The position numbers and the translations under genes were made by a program. From contig NZ_JACHGP010000011.1 in NCBI RefSeq assembly GCF_014202335.1, positions 186,001-250,000 of the forward strand: a stretch of DNA of 64,000 nucleotides, in the 5' to 3' direction. Source of the DNA: Mycobacterium sp. AZCC_0083. Lineage in GTDB: Bacteria > Actinomycetota > Actinomycetes > Mycobacteriales > Mycobacteriaceae. Each line of letters starts with the position of its first letter. Position 1 is the stretch's first letter. The notes below the pieces were generated by a model. It saw only the letters and a program-made list of their open reading frames with translations, did not search any database and was not told where the DNA came from. Positions 1-8,971 of the stretch are shown here, one piece after another.

Positions 1-1007
1 TGTGAGACAAGGTCATCCAGGTTGAGCCGCCCTTGGCGGTACAGCTCGGCGTACATCGGGATGTCCTGCCGGATGTTCGTCGAACCCATGTAGACGCCCG
101 TGACGCTGATCTGCGGTCGGATGAGCTGCGAATGGACGTCGACGCGTAGTTCGGTTCCCGGGTTGGGCAGACCCACGATGTACATGCCGCCGCCCTTTCG
201 CGTCATCAGCACCGCTTGTCGCAACGTGCCGGTCGCGCCGACTACGTCGAAGGCGTGATCGACCCCCTGTGGCGCGATCGCGAGCACGTCGTCCACGACG
301 TTCGCCCGGCTCGCGTCAATGAAGTCGGTCGCACCGAACCTCTCGGCCACCCCTGCCTTGCCGGGCTGTGTGTCGATGCCGATGATCCGGCTCGCGCCGC
401 AGTGTCGCGCGGCCCAGATCGCGTTGAGCCCCACCCCTCCGACCCCGATCACGGCGACGGTCTCGCCGACGCGCACGCGCGCGGTGTTGATGACAGCACC
501 AGCGCCGGTGACGACGCCGCAGCCGAGCAGTGCGGCCTGTGCGAACGGGACATCGGCGGGTACTGGCGCCAGCTGGTTCTCGTGGACCAGCGCGAGCTCG
601 GCGAACGCCGCGACACCGAAGACCTGCGTGAGCGCACCTTCCGCGTTCCGAAGACGCGGCGCCGAGCCGGGTTCCCGCAACGTCGCTTCCGGGCGAGGAC
701 ACAGCCAGGTGCGCCCGCTGATGCAGCGGGGGCAGCTGCCGCAGTACTGCATGAGCGAGCCGACGACGTGATCTCCGCGTCGGAAGTCGCGAACGGCAGG
801 GCCGACCTCGGCGACCACTCCTGCGAGTTCGTGCCCCATGACCGAAGGAACCGGGATTCCGTAATCGCCGTGTGCGAGGTGCAGGTCGGAATGGCACAGT
901 CCGGATGCGCGGACCTCGACCAGCACCTCGTGTCCGACGGGGTCGTCGACCTCGATGTCCTTGATGTCGAAGTCGGCGCCGATCGCGTCGAGCACTGCTG
1001 CTTTCAT
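1..1007 (-). CDS. Zn-dependent alcohol dehydrogenase (MDR family), C-terminus beyond window
   Basis: Reading from ATG 1007 gives a medium-chain dehydrogenase that is still open at the window edge (335 codons seen). The first residues (MKAAVLDAIGADFDIKDIEV) and the catalytic-zinc region SGLCHSDLH near residue 37 are typical of the family. A structural-zinc cysteine cluster (CGSCPRC) follows, then the Rossmann stretch VIGVGGVGLNAIWAARHCGA. The proteins most like this in actinobacteria are NAD- or NDMA-dependent alcohol dehydrogenases that oxidise primary or secondary alcohols. It is divergent from the Baeyer-Villiger monooxygenase 530 bp away, so an alcohol-to-ketone step feeding that enzyme is a reasonable inference. 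Substrate is not readable from sequence. Confidence 0.9.
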   Translation of the reverse strand, partial: MKAAVLDAIGADFDIKDIEVDDPVGHEVLVEVRASGLCHSDLHLAHGDYGIPVPSVMGHELAGVVAEVGPAVRDFRRGDHVVGSLMQYCGSCPRCISGRTWLCPRPEATLREPGSAPRLRNAEGALTQVFGVAAFAELALVHENQLAPVPADVPFAQAALLGCGVVTGAGAVINTARVRVGETVAVIGVGGVGLNAIWAARHCGASRIIGIDTQPGKAGVAERFGATDFIDASRANVVDDVLAIAPQGVDHAFDVVGATGTLRQAVLMTRKGGGMYIVGLPNPGTELRVDVHSQLIRPQISVTGVYMGSTNIRQDIPMYAELYRQGRLNLDDLVS

Positions 1008-1112
1008 GCGCTCACTCCCGTGTCCTCGATGCCGGATCGTGCGCGGCCCGAGCCTGCGCCGTTTCGGATGAAATGCGGCGAGTCAGACAAGTTCTCGATC
1101 GCTGAAACAAAA

Positions 1113-1444
1113 GTTGGACCAATGCGTTTACCTTGTCTACTGGCCCGGAGAGGGGGTACTCGATCTCGACTCGGGAGAGCGGCGCGCCGACGGCCGCTGG
1201 GCTGCACGGAGTTCAGCGCGGCGATCAGCTCGGTCGACGCGGCCGCCATGTCAACAGGTCAGGCCCGGTGACATTGCCATTCTGCATGCGTGGCCCCAGT
1301 CGGTCAAGCATTGGTGAGGCGCGCGTGCGAGTGGTGTGGCGCCGGGGCGTCGGCGTCATCCGGCGAATGACCGATCTACGCGACTAACGGACCGACTATT
1401 GACATCCTGGATGGCACGCGTTAGGAATATCAATGGTTGGACCA
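1113..1444. promoter_or_regulatory. Divergent control region with two GTTGGACCA motifs
   Basis: The space between the divergent dehydrogenase and monooxygenase genes has no credible gene. It contains GTTGGACCA twice, at 1113-1121 and 1436-1444, each inside a short dyad (TTGG-A-CCAA and TGGT-TGG-ACCA). One copy lies near each gene, as expected for an operator pair bound by one regulator. No regulator gene is adjacent on this side, so the binding protein is unknown. Confidence 0.35.
1399..1427 (+). promoter_or_regulatory. Candidate sigma-A promoter for the monooxygenase
   Basis: TTGACA at 1399-1404 is followed after 17 bp by TAGGAA at 1422-1427, a good housekeeping -35/-10 pair about 110 bp upstream of the BVMO start. 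One GTTGGACCA motif sits just downstream of the -10 box, a position suited to repression. Confidence 0.4.
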
Positions 1445-1536
1445 CAATCATGGCTCGGCCGAGGGGCGCACGCAGTGGCGATGCCTGCAGGCCCCCCGGC
1501 CTTGGCGACCAGCGCAGTGAAGAATCGGAGGCGCAG

Positions 1537-3177
1537 ATGAGCGACGCGGCGGGCACAGGTGCCGACGACGGCTTCGCGGGCGAGGACTACGACGTGGTCG
1601 TCATCGGCGCCGGCTTCGGCGGCCTATATGCGTTGCACCGGATGATCGGCCTTGGCCTACGGACGACATGTCTCGAGAGCGGGGAGGGCCCCGGCGGCAC
1701 CTGGTACTGGAATCGTTATCCGGGGGCGCGGGTCGACGTCGAGAGCATGGTCTACTCGTACTCCTTCGACGACGACCTGCAGCAGGAATGGCACTGGCCG
1801 GAGCACTTCTCCCCACAGGCCGACATCGAGGCGTACGCCAAGCACGTCGTGGACCGTTTCGGGCTGGCGGAGTACATCAACTTCTCGACCACGGTCGTCG
1901 CGCTCGAGTACGACGAGACGAGGTGCCGGTGGCAGGTGCGGACCAACGCGGGCGCGGTGATCTCCGCTCACTACGTCATCGCGGCGACCGGTAGCCTCAG
2001 CACCGCCAACGTCCCGGCAATTGCCGGCGCCGAGTCGTTCGCGGGTAGCTCGTTCCACACCGCGCGCTGGCCCGCGGAGGGCGTGGACCTGCGCGGGCGT
2101 CGCGTGGGTGTGATCGGAACGGGATCGACGGGGATCCAACTCATCCCGATGATCGCCGAGCAGGCGCAGCACCTGACTGTCTTCCAGCGGACGGCGAACT
2201 TCAGCATCCCGTCGCGCAACCGCGCTCTCGATCCCGACTACGAGCGGGAGTACAAGGCCGATTATCCGCAGCGGCGGCGCAAGCTGTGGGCCTCGAAATC
2301 CGGCACGGCCCTGGATCCGATCGTGCCGCCGTCGGCGCTGGCCGTCGACGACGCCGAGCGCGAGAAGATCCTCATGCAAGCCTGGAAATCGCGTAGCGGC
2401 TTCAACTTCCAGCGCGCGTTCAGTGATGTGCTCACGGACATCGACGCCAACGACCTCGTCGCCGAGTTCGTGCGCGCACGGATCCGCGAGATCGTCCGCG
2501 ATCCGGACGTCGCGGAGGCACTGTGTCCGAGCTCCCATCCGCTGGGAACCAAGCGGTTGTGTCTCGAGTCCGGCTACTACGAGACCTACAACCGCGACAA
2601 CGTGTCCCTGGTTGACCTGCGCGCCACCCCCATCGTCCGCATGACGCCGACCGGGGTGGGGACGACGGCAGGGGAGCACCAGTTGGACGTCCTCGTCTAT
2701 GCGACGGGATTCGATGCGATGACCGGTGCACTCACCAGCATCGATATCAAGGGCGTCGGCGGTCGCGCCCTGGTGGACAAGTGGGCTGACGGACCGACGA
2801 CCTACCTGGGTTTCATGGCGTCCGGATTCCCCAATCTCTTCATGATCCACGGCCCCGGGAGCCCGTCCGTGCTCGCGCAGATGATCATGGCCGGCGAATG
2901 GCAGGTCGATTGGGTTGTCGACCTCATCACGTACATGAGCGATCACGAATACCGCTGCGTCGACGCCACGCCCGAGGCGGAGTCGGCGTGGGCACGCGAA
3001 GTCGATGCTGCAGCCGATCGCACGCTCTACAAGCGTGCCGAGTCGTGGTACAACGGCGCGAACATCGAGGGGAAGCCCCGCATGTTCATGCTCTACGTCG
3101 ACGGCTTCCCGGCCTACTGCCTGCGCTGCACCGAAGTCTCCCGACGCGGGTACGAGGGCTTTGTCCTCTCCTCGTAG
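1537..3177 (+). CDS. Flavin-containing Baeyer-Villiger monooxygenase
   Basis: A 546-residue class B flavoprotein monooxygenase that would insert oxygen next to a carbonyl to give an ester or lactone, using FAD and NADPH. The FAD Rossmann motif GAGFGG is at residues 24-29, the BVMO fingerprint FAGSSFHTARWP at about 168-179, and the NADPH motif GTGSTG at 194-199. WYWNRYPGARVDVES is also typical of cyclohexanone/phenylacetone-type enzymes. ATG 1537 was chosen because GGAG lies just before it and the upstream in-frame extension is unlike the family. The next gene is an esterase, which would hydrolyse the ester product; ketone substrate is unknown. Confidence 0.95.
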   Translation: MSDAAGTGADDGFAGEDYDVVVIGAGFGGLYALHRMIGLGLRTTCLESGEGPGGTWYWNRYPGARVDVESMVYSYSFDDDLQQEWHWPEHFSPQADIEAYAKHVVDRFGLAEYINFSTTVVALEYDETRCRWQVRTNAGAVISAHYVIAATGSLSTANVPAIAGAESFAGSSFHTARWPAEGVDLRGRRVGVIGTGSTGIQLIPMIAEQAQHLTVFQRTANFSIPSRNRALDPDYEREYKADYPQRRRKLWASKSGTALDPIVPPSALAVDDAEREKILMQAWKSRSGFNFQRAFSDVLTDIDANDLVAEFVRARIREIVRDPDVAEALCPSSHPLGTKRLCLESGYYETYNRDNVSLVDLRATPIVRMTPTGVGTTAGEHQLDVLVYATGFDAMTGALTSIDIKGVGGRALVDKWADGPTTYLGFMASGFPNLFMIHGPGSPSVLAQMIMAGEWQVDWVVDLITYMSDHEYRCVDATPEAESAWAREVDAAADRTLYKRAESWYNGANIEGKPRMFMLYVDGFPAYCLRCTEVSRRGYEGFVLSS

Positions 3178-3252
3178 GCAAGCGCCGGCCGGCCGCGTGC
3201 GGTATCGCGTCCGGACGGCATCTAGCCGGCCGACAAGGAGCGAGGCGACATC

Positions 3253-3336
3253 ATGACGAAGGGCGGGAGCGGGCGGGCGGACGACACTGCCGCGGGATCC
3301 GACGGGCCAGAGTCAGGCATCGCGTGGCCGACCTAG
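3253..3336 (+). CDS. Possible 27-residue leader peptide overlapping the esterase start
   Basis: ATG 3253 is preceded by a strong AAGGAG at 3235-3240 and opens a 27-codon frame ending at TAG 3334-3336. That stop overlaps the GTG (3324) of the esterase in another frame. The peptide has no recognisable domain. Either it is a coupling leader that loads ribosomes for the esterase, or the real esterase start is here and a frameshift separates them. Confidence 0.3.
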   Translation: MTKGGSGRADDTAAGSDGPESGIAWPT

Positions 3337-4256
3337 ACAGCGGCTTACGGGCGATTCTCGCCGAATTGGTCCGGCAGGGCCGCAAACCAGTCGCTGACCT
3401 CACCCCCGATGCCGCGCGCGAGCAGATGGGTGCCCGCGCTGCGCAGGCTCCGGTTGGGCCGGACCTGTCGGAGGTCGTCGATCTCGCGGTCCTGGCCGGT
3501 CGCCACCACGTACCGGTTCGGCTGTACGTCGCCGAACGAGCCGACGCGGTAGTCGTGTTCTGTCACGGCGGAGGGTGGGTCATCGGCGATCTCGACACCC
3601 ACGACCATCTGTGTCGCACGATTGCTGTCCTTGGACGGTGTCGCGTGGTGTCGGTCGACTACCGGCTCGCGCCCGATCATGTCTTTCCGGCTGGTCTGGA
3701 CGATGTGGAGGCAGCGGTCAGGTGGGCCGCCGGGGCGTTCCCGGACGCTTCGCTGGTGGTGGCAGGGGACAGCGCGGGCGCTAATCTCGCGACGGCGTGC
3801 GCGCGCCGACTCAGGGACTGTGGGGGCCCGCGGATCGCCGCGCAACTGCTGGCCTATCCGGTGACCGACTGTGACTTCAGCCGGACGTCGTACCTGACGA
3901 ATCAGGACGACCTGCTCTTGTTGCGGTCGGCCGACATGGCGTGGTTCTGGGACCGTTACCTCCCTGACGAGGCCATGCGGACTCATCCCGATGCGAGTCC
4001 GTTGAGGGCGTCCAGCCTCGCTGGATTGCCCCCGGCGACGGTCGTCCTAGCAGGGCACGACCCATTGCACGACGAAGGGCTGGACTACGCGCGAGCGCTG
4101 CGCGGCGCGGGTGTGCCGGTGGAACTGGTCACCTACCCGACGATGGCCCACGGGTTCCTCGCCTTCGCGCAGCTGGTACGGGAAGCCGGTGAGGCGCTCG
4201 AGGTGCTCGCGAAGGCCATCCGTGTCGCGGCGTTGCGCGACACGCGGTCTGGATGA
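3324..4256 (+). CDS. Alpha/beta-hydrolase, hormone-sensitive-lipase family esterase
   Basis: A 310-residue carboxylesterase of the HSL/type IV lipase family. The oxyanion-hole motif HGGGW is at residues 81-85 and the nucleophile elbow GDSAG at 148-152 (Ser150). A later Asp in the GHDPLHDEG segment and His in MAHGF complete the triad. It is likely cytoplasmic, with no signal peptide. GTG 3324 is the best in-frame start, since family homology begins soon after, but it lacks its own Shine-Dalgarno and may be coupled to a short upstream frame. Placed right after the Baeyer-Villiger enzyme, it probably cleaves that enzyme's ester product. Confidence 0.88.
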   Translation: MADLDSGLRAILAELVRQGRKPVADLTPDAAREQMGARAAQAPVGPDLSEVVDLAVLAGRHHVPVRLYVAERADAVVVFCHGGGWVIGDLDTHDHLCRTIAVLGRCRVVSVDYRLAPDHVFPAGLDDVEAAVRWAAGAFPDASLVVAGDSAGANLATACARRLRDCGGPRIAAQLLAYPVTDCDFSRTSYLTNQDDLLLLRSADMAWFWDRYLPDEAMRTHPDASPLRASSLAGLPPATVVLAGHDPLHDEGLDYARALRGAGVPVELVTYPTMAHGFLAFAQLVREAGEALEVLAKAIRVAALRDTRSG

Positions 4257-4698
4257 CCCGCTCCCTGGGGACAGCGCAGCCCCATCGCCTCAGCCACCCT
4301 GCGGCGCGTGGATCAGCTTCTTGTTGACGAACCCCTCGATGACGAGCGCGCCCACCTAAGGATCGCCTATGAGCTCACGATGATTACTTCAGTGGGACAG
4401 GCGATTTGGCAGGCAGTCCGATCGCTCACACCCTGTTAATCCGGACACGTCGGCCGTGGCACCTTGGACGGGGCCCGCTCGATGCGGCGACGCTGGACGC
4501 TAACGGGTATGCACCACTTCCGGCTAGCGGCGCGTCGATGGGTGCCACCGGTGATGGCCCTGATGCGCCGGATCGCGATTCTGGACTCAGGACGTAGTAC
4601 GCGCTCTTCACCCCGCTCGAGGAAAACGCCGATACCGCCCCTGCCCGGCCGACGGGCGTCCGGCCGGCCCAATCTCGATCCCTTGGAAAGGGTTAGTG
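4257..4698. other. Intergenic stretch without a supported gene
   Basis: About 440 bp between the esterase and the FAD hydroxylase. Only short frames unlike the surrounding coding sequence occur. Around 4300-4360 the minus strand could encode a short C-terminal-like tail ending in HAPQGG, which may be a decayed gene end but is not recognisable. A GGAAAGGG Shine-Dalgarno at 4685-4692 serves the next gene. Confidence 0.5.
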
Positions 4699-5817
4699 AT
4701 GAAGAAGTTGCGAGTAGCGATCATCGGCGGCGGCATCGGGGGACTGGCCACAGCCGTCGCGCTTCACCGGATTGGGGCCCAGGTCCGGGTCTACGAACAG
4801 GCGCGTCAGTTGGGCGACGTCGGCGCAGGAGTGGCGCTCCAGCACAACAGTCAGAGAGTCCTGGACCGGCTGGGCCTCAGCCAGCGCGTCGTCCGACTTG
4901 GCGCGCGGTTGCCTGGATTCCGGCTCTTCACGCCGGACGGGACCCTGGTGTCGCATGAAACGTACGACCCCGAGACCGGGACGCTCGGGCTACGTCGCGC
5001 CGATCTGGTGGCGGTCCTGGCCGCCGCTCTGCCGACCGCGGTCGTGCACACCGGACATCGCTGCGTGCAATTGACTCAGCGCGACGGGTCTGCGGTGGTG
5101 AGCTTCGCGAACGGGGTGAGCGTGAATGCTGATGTCGTAGTCGCGGCCGACGGAATCCGTTCCGGGCTACAACGCTACGTCGTGGAGCCTACCGACCCGG
5201 TGTTCTCCGGCACGATGGCCTATCGCGGCCTGATCCCGGCAGCGCGCCTGCCCGACTGGCCAAAGGACTTGGTGACCTGGGGCGGCGACGGCAAACACGT
5301 GGTTGCGTACCCCGTGCGCGCCGGTGAGTTGATCAACTTCGTGGGGTTCGTTTCCGCCGACGAGCAGATGCGCGAATCATGGTCTGCACCAGGTGATCCG
5401 GCCGTGCTGGCCGCTGAGTTCGATGATTGGGACCAGCAGGCTCGCCACCTGCTCGCGCGCGTTGAGACCACGTTCAAGTGGGCCCTCTATGATCGGGAGC
5501 CGCTCCTGCGGTGGACGCACGGCCGGCTGGCCCTGCTCGGCGATGCGGCCCATCCCATGCTGCCGCACATGGGCCAGGGCGCCAATCAGGCCATCGAGGA
5601 CGCGATGGCGTTGGCCATTCTGCTGCGCGGCGTCACCGCCGCCGACGCCCCAGCAGCATTGATGCGCTACCAGACAGTGCGGCGCGATCACACCGCACGG
5701 GTCCAACGGAGTGCACGCGCGAATGGACTTGGGTTCGACTCCGGGCAACCCGTGAGCCTCAACCATTCCTGGGTGCGGGACTATGACGTGGAACGGGAAG
5801 CCCTCGCCGCTTCGTGA
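4699..5817 (+). CDS. FAD-dependent aromatic hydroxylase (salicylate hydroxylase-like)
   Basis: A 372-residue class A flavoprotein monooxygenase. The FAD-binding GGGIGG motif is at residues 10-15 and the second flavin motif GDAAHPMLPHMGQGANQAIED near residue 280. Length and sequence style resemble salicylate 1-hydroxylase and 6-hydroxynicotinate 3-monooxygenase, which hydroxylate phenolic or pyridine rings with NAD(P)H. The start is ATG 4699, with a GTG immediately before it, behind GGAAAGGG. It converges on the crotonase operon and could supply the dihydroxylated ring that the extradiol dioxygenase there cleaves. Exact substrate is inferred only from context. Confidence 0.88.
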   Translation: MKKLRVAIIGGGIGGLATAVALHRIGAQVRVYEQARQLGDVGAGVALQHNSQRVLDRLGLSQRVVRLGARLPGFRLFTPDGTLVSHETYDPETGTLGLRRADLVAVLAAALPTAVVHTGHRCVQLTQRDGSAVVSFANGVSVNADVVVAADGIRSGLQRYVVEPTDPVFSGTMAYRGLIPAARLPDWPKDLVTWGGDGKHVVAYPVRAGELINFVGFVSADEQMRESWSAPGDPAVLAAEFDDWDQQARHLLARVETTFKWALYDREPLLRWTHGRLALLGDAAHPMLPHMGQGANQAIEDAMALAILLRGVTAADAPAALMRYQTVRRDHTARVQRSARANGLGFDSGQPVSLNHSWVRDYDVEREALAAS

Positions 5818-5831
5818 AGCGGGCTAGTGAC

Positions 5832-6851
5832 CTAGTCGCCGCCGCCCCTGGCGACCTGATTTGCAGCGGAACTCCAGCTGTCGCCGGCATTGAGCTGGAC
5901 CACCTCGCCCTGGATCCATGGCTCGAGGTCTGTCAGGAATACGGAATCGCCATTCCCGGCCCGCTGCATCTCAAGCCACTTCTGCAGCGCTCGTGGGGCC
6001 GGGCCGGACAGGATGGTGGATACGTTGGCTGCGCTTTCACGCAGAAGGCTCTCGGCAGGCGCCAGGACCAGGTTTTCGTTGAAGACCTTCTTCTGTGCCG
6101 CGATGGTGTCCCGGTTCCGGCGGGCGTACCGCGCGCCAAGTTCTTGGGCCTCGCCGATGAGGTCATCCGGGGGCACCAGCCGATTCACCAGGCCCATCTG
6201 ATGTGCCTCCCGTGCCGAGTACATTCTGCCCTCGAGCATCATCTCCAGTGCCCTGGCGGGTCCGATGAGCTGGGCCAGGCGTTGACCTCCGACGGTGGTG
6301 GTCAAACCGATGAGGAGTTCGGGGAGGATGAAGCCCACTGTTTCGTCATCGGCGGCCAAACGGACGTCGAAGCAGACCGACATCTCCAATCCTCCACCGC
6401 CGCATGGCCCTCCGATCGCAGCGATGTAGACCGCGGGCGATCGCATGACGCGCAGCACGACCTGATTGAATCGCGGGACAGTGAGGAATTGGCTGATGGG
6501 GGTGCGCTCCAGGGCCTGTTCGCCGCCGGGTACGGCACCGACGACGTCGACGCTCTGCAGGAGCTTCAGCAGGGCCTGACCCGATAGCGGCCGCCCGACG
6601 CGTGAAGCGGCGGCGAGGATCTCGGCGATGTCGAAGTGAGTGATGTAGCGATTCGGCACCCCTCCTGTGAGAACGACCGCGCCCACGGTGTCGTCGTCGT
6701 CGACGGCTGCGGTGAGTGTGTCGAGGTCATTCTGCATCCGAGCCGTCATGAAGTTGTGCGGCGGATCGCAGAACCGGACGGTGAGTACTCGGTCTTCCTG
6801 CTCGACCGTCAAGGTGTCCAGCGCGAGGTCGCGGGCAGGCGTTGTCGTCAT
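5832..6851 (-). CDS. Enoyl-CoA hydratase/isomerase family protein
   Basis: A 339-residue crotonase-fold protein and the last gene of the five-gene minus-strand operon. The oxyanion-hole region AIGGPCGGGGLEMSVCFDVRLAA and the segment GLVNRLVPPDDL are characteristic. The extended C-terminus, about 80 residues beyond the core, makes it longer than a usual 260-residue hydratase. ATG 6851 follows a GAGGGG element and starts 13 bp after the FAH gene. In this setting it could hydrate or cleave a ring-fission product, possibly not as a CoA thioester, because no CoA ligase is nearby. Confidence 0.88.
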   Translation of the reverse strand: MTTTPARDLALDTLTVEQEDRVLTVRFCDPPHNFMTARMQNDLDTLTAAVDDDDTVGAVVLTGGVPNRYITHFDIAEILAAASRVGRPLSGQALLKLLQSVDVVGAVPGGEQALERTPISQFLTVPRFNQVVLRVMRSPAVYIAAIGGPCGGGGLEMSVCFDVRLAADDETVGFILPELLIGLTTTVGGQRLAQLIGPARALEMMLEGRMYSAREAHQMGLVNRLVPPDDLIGEAQELGARYARRNRDTIAAQKKVFNENLVLAPAESLLRESAANVSTILSGPAPRALQKWLEMQRAGNGDSVFLTDLEPWIQGEVVQLNAGDSWSSAANQVARGGGD

Positions 6852-6864
6852 CGGTCGCTGCCCC

Positions 6865-7803
6865 TCACGCGTACTTGACGACGGTGCGCTGCACGCCGAG
6901 CTCGATCGCCCCGTCATCGGTCGCCACTTCGGCCTCGACGATGTCGCCGTGGCGCAGATACTTTCGGTTCTTGGCCTGCCTCGAGAAGAAGACCCTCCAC
7001 TTCAGCTGATCCGGAAGTAGCGACCCAATCACCTCGACGGGCTTGGGTGGTGCGCTGATCGCCGTGCCGACCGGCGTGCCGGTCAAGACCAGGTCGCCGG
7101 CATCGAGACGCTGAAAACGTGACAGCGCCTGCAGTGCCTGCACGGGTGGGTAGATCATGTCGCCTTCGACGAGCATGTTCTGGCGGACTTCACCGTTCAC
7201 GCGCAGCCGCACCCGCAGATCACCGAAGCGCTTGAGCTCGTCGGCGTCCAGCAGCACCAGCGCGGGACCGACCGGAGTGAATGTTGGATACGACTTCGCT
7301 TCGTAGAACTGCGTTTTGGTCAATTGCACGTCGCGCGCCGAGACGTCGTTGGTCACCACCAGCCCGCAGACATAGTCCGACAGGGTGGCTTCGGTGATGG
7401 TGGTGCCGACGGGCATCTCGCGGCCGAGGACCAGACCGATCTCCACCTCGTAGTCGAGCAGTCGGACATGATTGGGTTTGACGATGTCGTCGAACGGGCC
7501 GCTGATGGAGCCGGATGCCTTGCGGAAGAAGGCCAGTGGGGTAGCAGCTGGGTCCCGCCCGGCGTCCTCGACGTGGGAGGCGTAGTTGGTCATTTGCGCC
7601 ACCACCCGGCACGGGGCAGTGATCGGGGACAGCAGGTGCAGGCTGTCCACGGGTACGGTGTCTGTGCTGTGGGCGACGGCTTCGATGGCGGCTCGGTCGG
7701 CCAGCAGCTCGCGTGTGGTGGCGGCCGCGGTGGTGATTCGGGCGGCGCCGGTCGGAGTCTGCACCCACCACGCGTCGGCGGTGCGCAGGATGGAGACGGT
7801 CAT
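6865..7803 (-). CDS. Fumarylacetoacetate hydrolase family protein
   Basis: A 312-residue FAH-fold enzyme. The metal-binding carboxylates are visible: Glu119 and Glu121 in LDYEVEIGLVLG and Asp153 in TNDVSARD, followed by KSYPTFTPVGP and the C-terminal LTGTPVGT motif. FAH enzymes hydrolyse C-C bonds of acylpyruvates or isomerise/decarboxylate ring-cleavage products. It sits directly after the extradiol dioxygenase in the operon (32-bp gap), which suits hydrolysis of the ring-fission product. Confidence 0.92.
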   Translation of the reverse strand: MTVSILRTADAWWVQTPTGAARITTAAATTRELLADRAAIEAVAHSTDTVPVDSLHLLSPITAPCRVVAQMTNYASHVEDAGRDPAATPLAFFRKASGSISGPFDDIVKPNHVRLLDYEVEIGLVLGREMPVGTTITEATLSDYVCGLVVTNDVSARDVQLTKTQFYEAKSYPTFTPVGPALVLLDADELKRFGDLRVRLRVNGEVRQNMLVEGDMIYPPVQALQALSRFQRLDAGDLVLTGTPVGTAISAPPKPVEVIGSLLPDQLKWRVFFSRQAKNRKYLRHGDIVEAEVATDDGAIELGVQRTVVKYA

Positions 7804-7834
7804 CTTGGGTCCTTGGATTCTCGGGCGGTTGGGT

Positions 7835-8971
7835 TCAGGAGTTGGCGACGGCGAGCATGCCGCGCAGGCTGGCCATGTCGAATTCGTTGTCGGTGCGCAG
7901 CGCGCTGATTATCGAGCGAAGTTCGCGCAGGGATTCGCGGCCTGGCGCGATCCCGAGGAAGTCCTTGGTGATGGGTGGGCCCCATTGTGAGAGTCCCGAG
8001 GCGGTGAAGGGAGCCCAACCCGGTTCGAGCGTGTTGTCGAACATGTCACCGTCACTGAAGTGCTCGACCATGACATCGTCGGGATCGCGCCAGTAGTCGA
8101 AGATCTGGCTTCCTTGGATGTGGCGGCCGATTCCCCAGGAGCGGTGATGTCCGAGCTCGGCGAGGTAGCGTGCACCGGCGGCCATCGCGTCGATGTCGCT
8201 GACCTGGTAGGCCGAGTGGACGTAACGGTTGGACGGGCCGAGGGCCATCGCCAGGGTGTGGTGGTCGGCCGGAGTCTGGCCGCGATCGCAGCGGATGAAG
8301 CTCATGACCGGTCCGCGGTCACGGCGCCCCGGGTAGTAGAGGAAGTCGCTGACGATCATTCCGAGGTGATCGAGGTACCAGTTGAGCGCTTCGCGGTACT
8401 TGGTCGTTTGCATCACCACGTGCCCGAGTCGCTGCACCCGCGTCGGCACGCGCGGCGGGCGCTGGGTGGTGTTGACGCGCTGGACGTCGTGCCCAAAGTT
8501 GAACTGATGTTGGGTCTGCGTCGGCAGGCCCTCCAACTGGTGAGTGCCTGCCACGACCCGGACCGTCACACCGCTGGGGTCGACGAGGTCGACCGCCACG
8601 CCGCCGAGCGAGTCGGGCAGTGCACGGATTCTGGCACCGGTCGCCTCGGCCAGCCGCAGCACGTCGGCGTGGTCCTGTGCGGTGTAGGCGGTTCCGATGA
8701 ATTTCGACCGGGGACCTCGCCGGATCAGCACGCAGGGCGAGCCGGAGTCGGTGCCTCGCAAGTGCAACTCGTCGGCAGTGCGCATAGCGGTGTCGAACCC
8801 GAACGCAGACGAAAATGCTTCGGCCCGAGCCAGATCCGGCTTCTCGAACTCCAACCAGGCGATATCGTGAACCTTGATGATCGGGTCGCGTGAGCGCCCA
8901 GGATGCTCTTCCTTGCGAGCGCCCTGATCACTGTGCAGCTCGTTGTGGGCGCCGACTGCATGGCCGTTCAT
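7835..8971 (-). CDS. Extradiol ring-cleavage dioxygenase, two-domain VOC family
   Basis: A 378-residue type I extradiol dioxygenase with two vicinal-oxygen-chelate halves. The catalytic iron ligands of the C-terminal half are in place: His184 in RLGHVVM, His252 in RYVHSAYQV and Glu303 in MVEHFSDGD. Such enzymes cleave catechol-type rings next to the hydroxyls. ATG 8971 overlaps the methyltransferase stop as TGATG, so the longer open frame running to 9628 is not the gene. The N-terminal 30 residues are polar and unlike other members. The substrate is probably a substituted catechol made by the neighbouring hydroxylases. Confidence 0.92.
   Translation of the reverse strand: MNGHAVGAHNELHSDQGARKEEHPGRSRDPIIKVHDIAWLEFEKPDLARAEAFSSAFGFDTAMRTADELHLRGTDSGSPCVLIRRGPRSKFIGTAYTAQDHADVLRLAEATGARIRALPDSLGGVAVDLVDPSGVTVRVVAGTHQLEGLPTQTQHQFNFGHDVQRVNTTQRPPRVPTRVQRLGHVVMQTTKYREALNWYLDHLGMIVSDFLYYPGRRDRGPVMSFIRCDRGQTPADHHTLAMALGPSNRYVHSAYQVSDIDAMAAGARYLAELGHHRSWGIGRHIQGSQIFDYWRDPDDVMVEHFSDGDMFDNTLEPGWAPFTASGLSQWGPPITKDFLGIAPGRESLRELRSIISALRTDNEFDMASLRGMLAVANS

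Noticed and set aside
216..1271. Long plus-strand frame opposite the alcohol dehydrogenase
   Set aside because: Shadow frame; its translation has no domain and the minus strand gives an unmistakable Zn dehydrogenase.
1657..2946. 429-codon minus-strand frame opposite the BVMO
   Set aside because: Low-complexity Arg/His/Asp-rich shadow of a high-GC gene; the plus strand carries the BVMO motifs.
4300..4360. Possible gene tail on the minus strand ending in HAPQGG
   Set aside because: Too short and not recognisable; mentioned only in the gap note.
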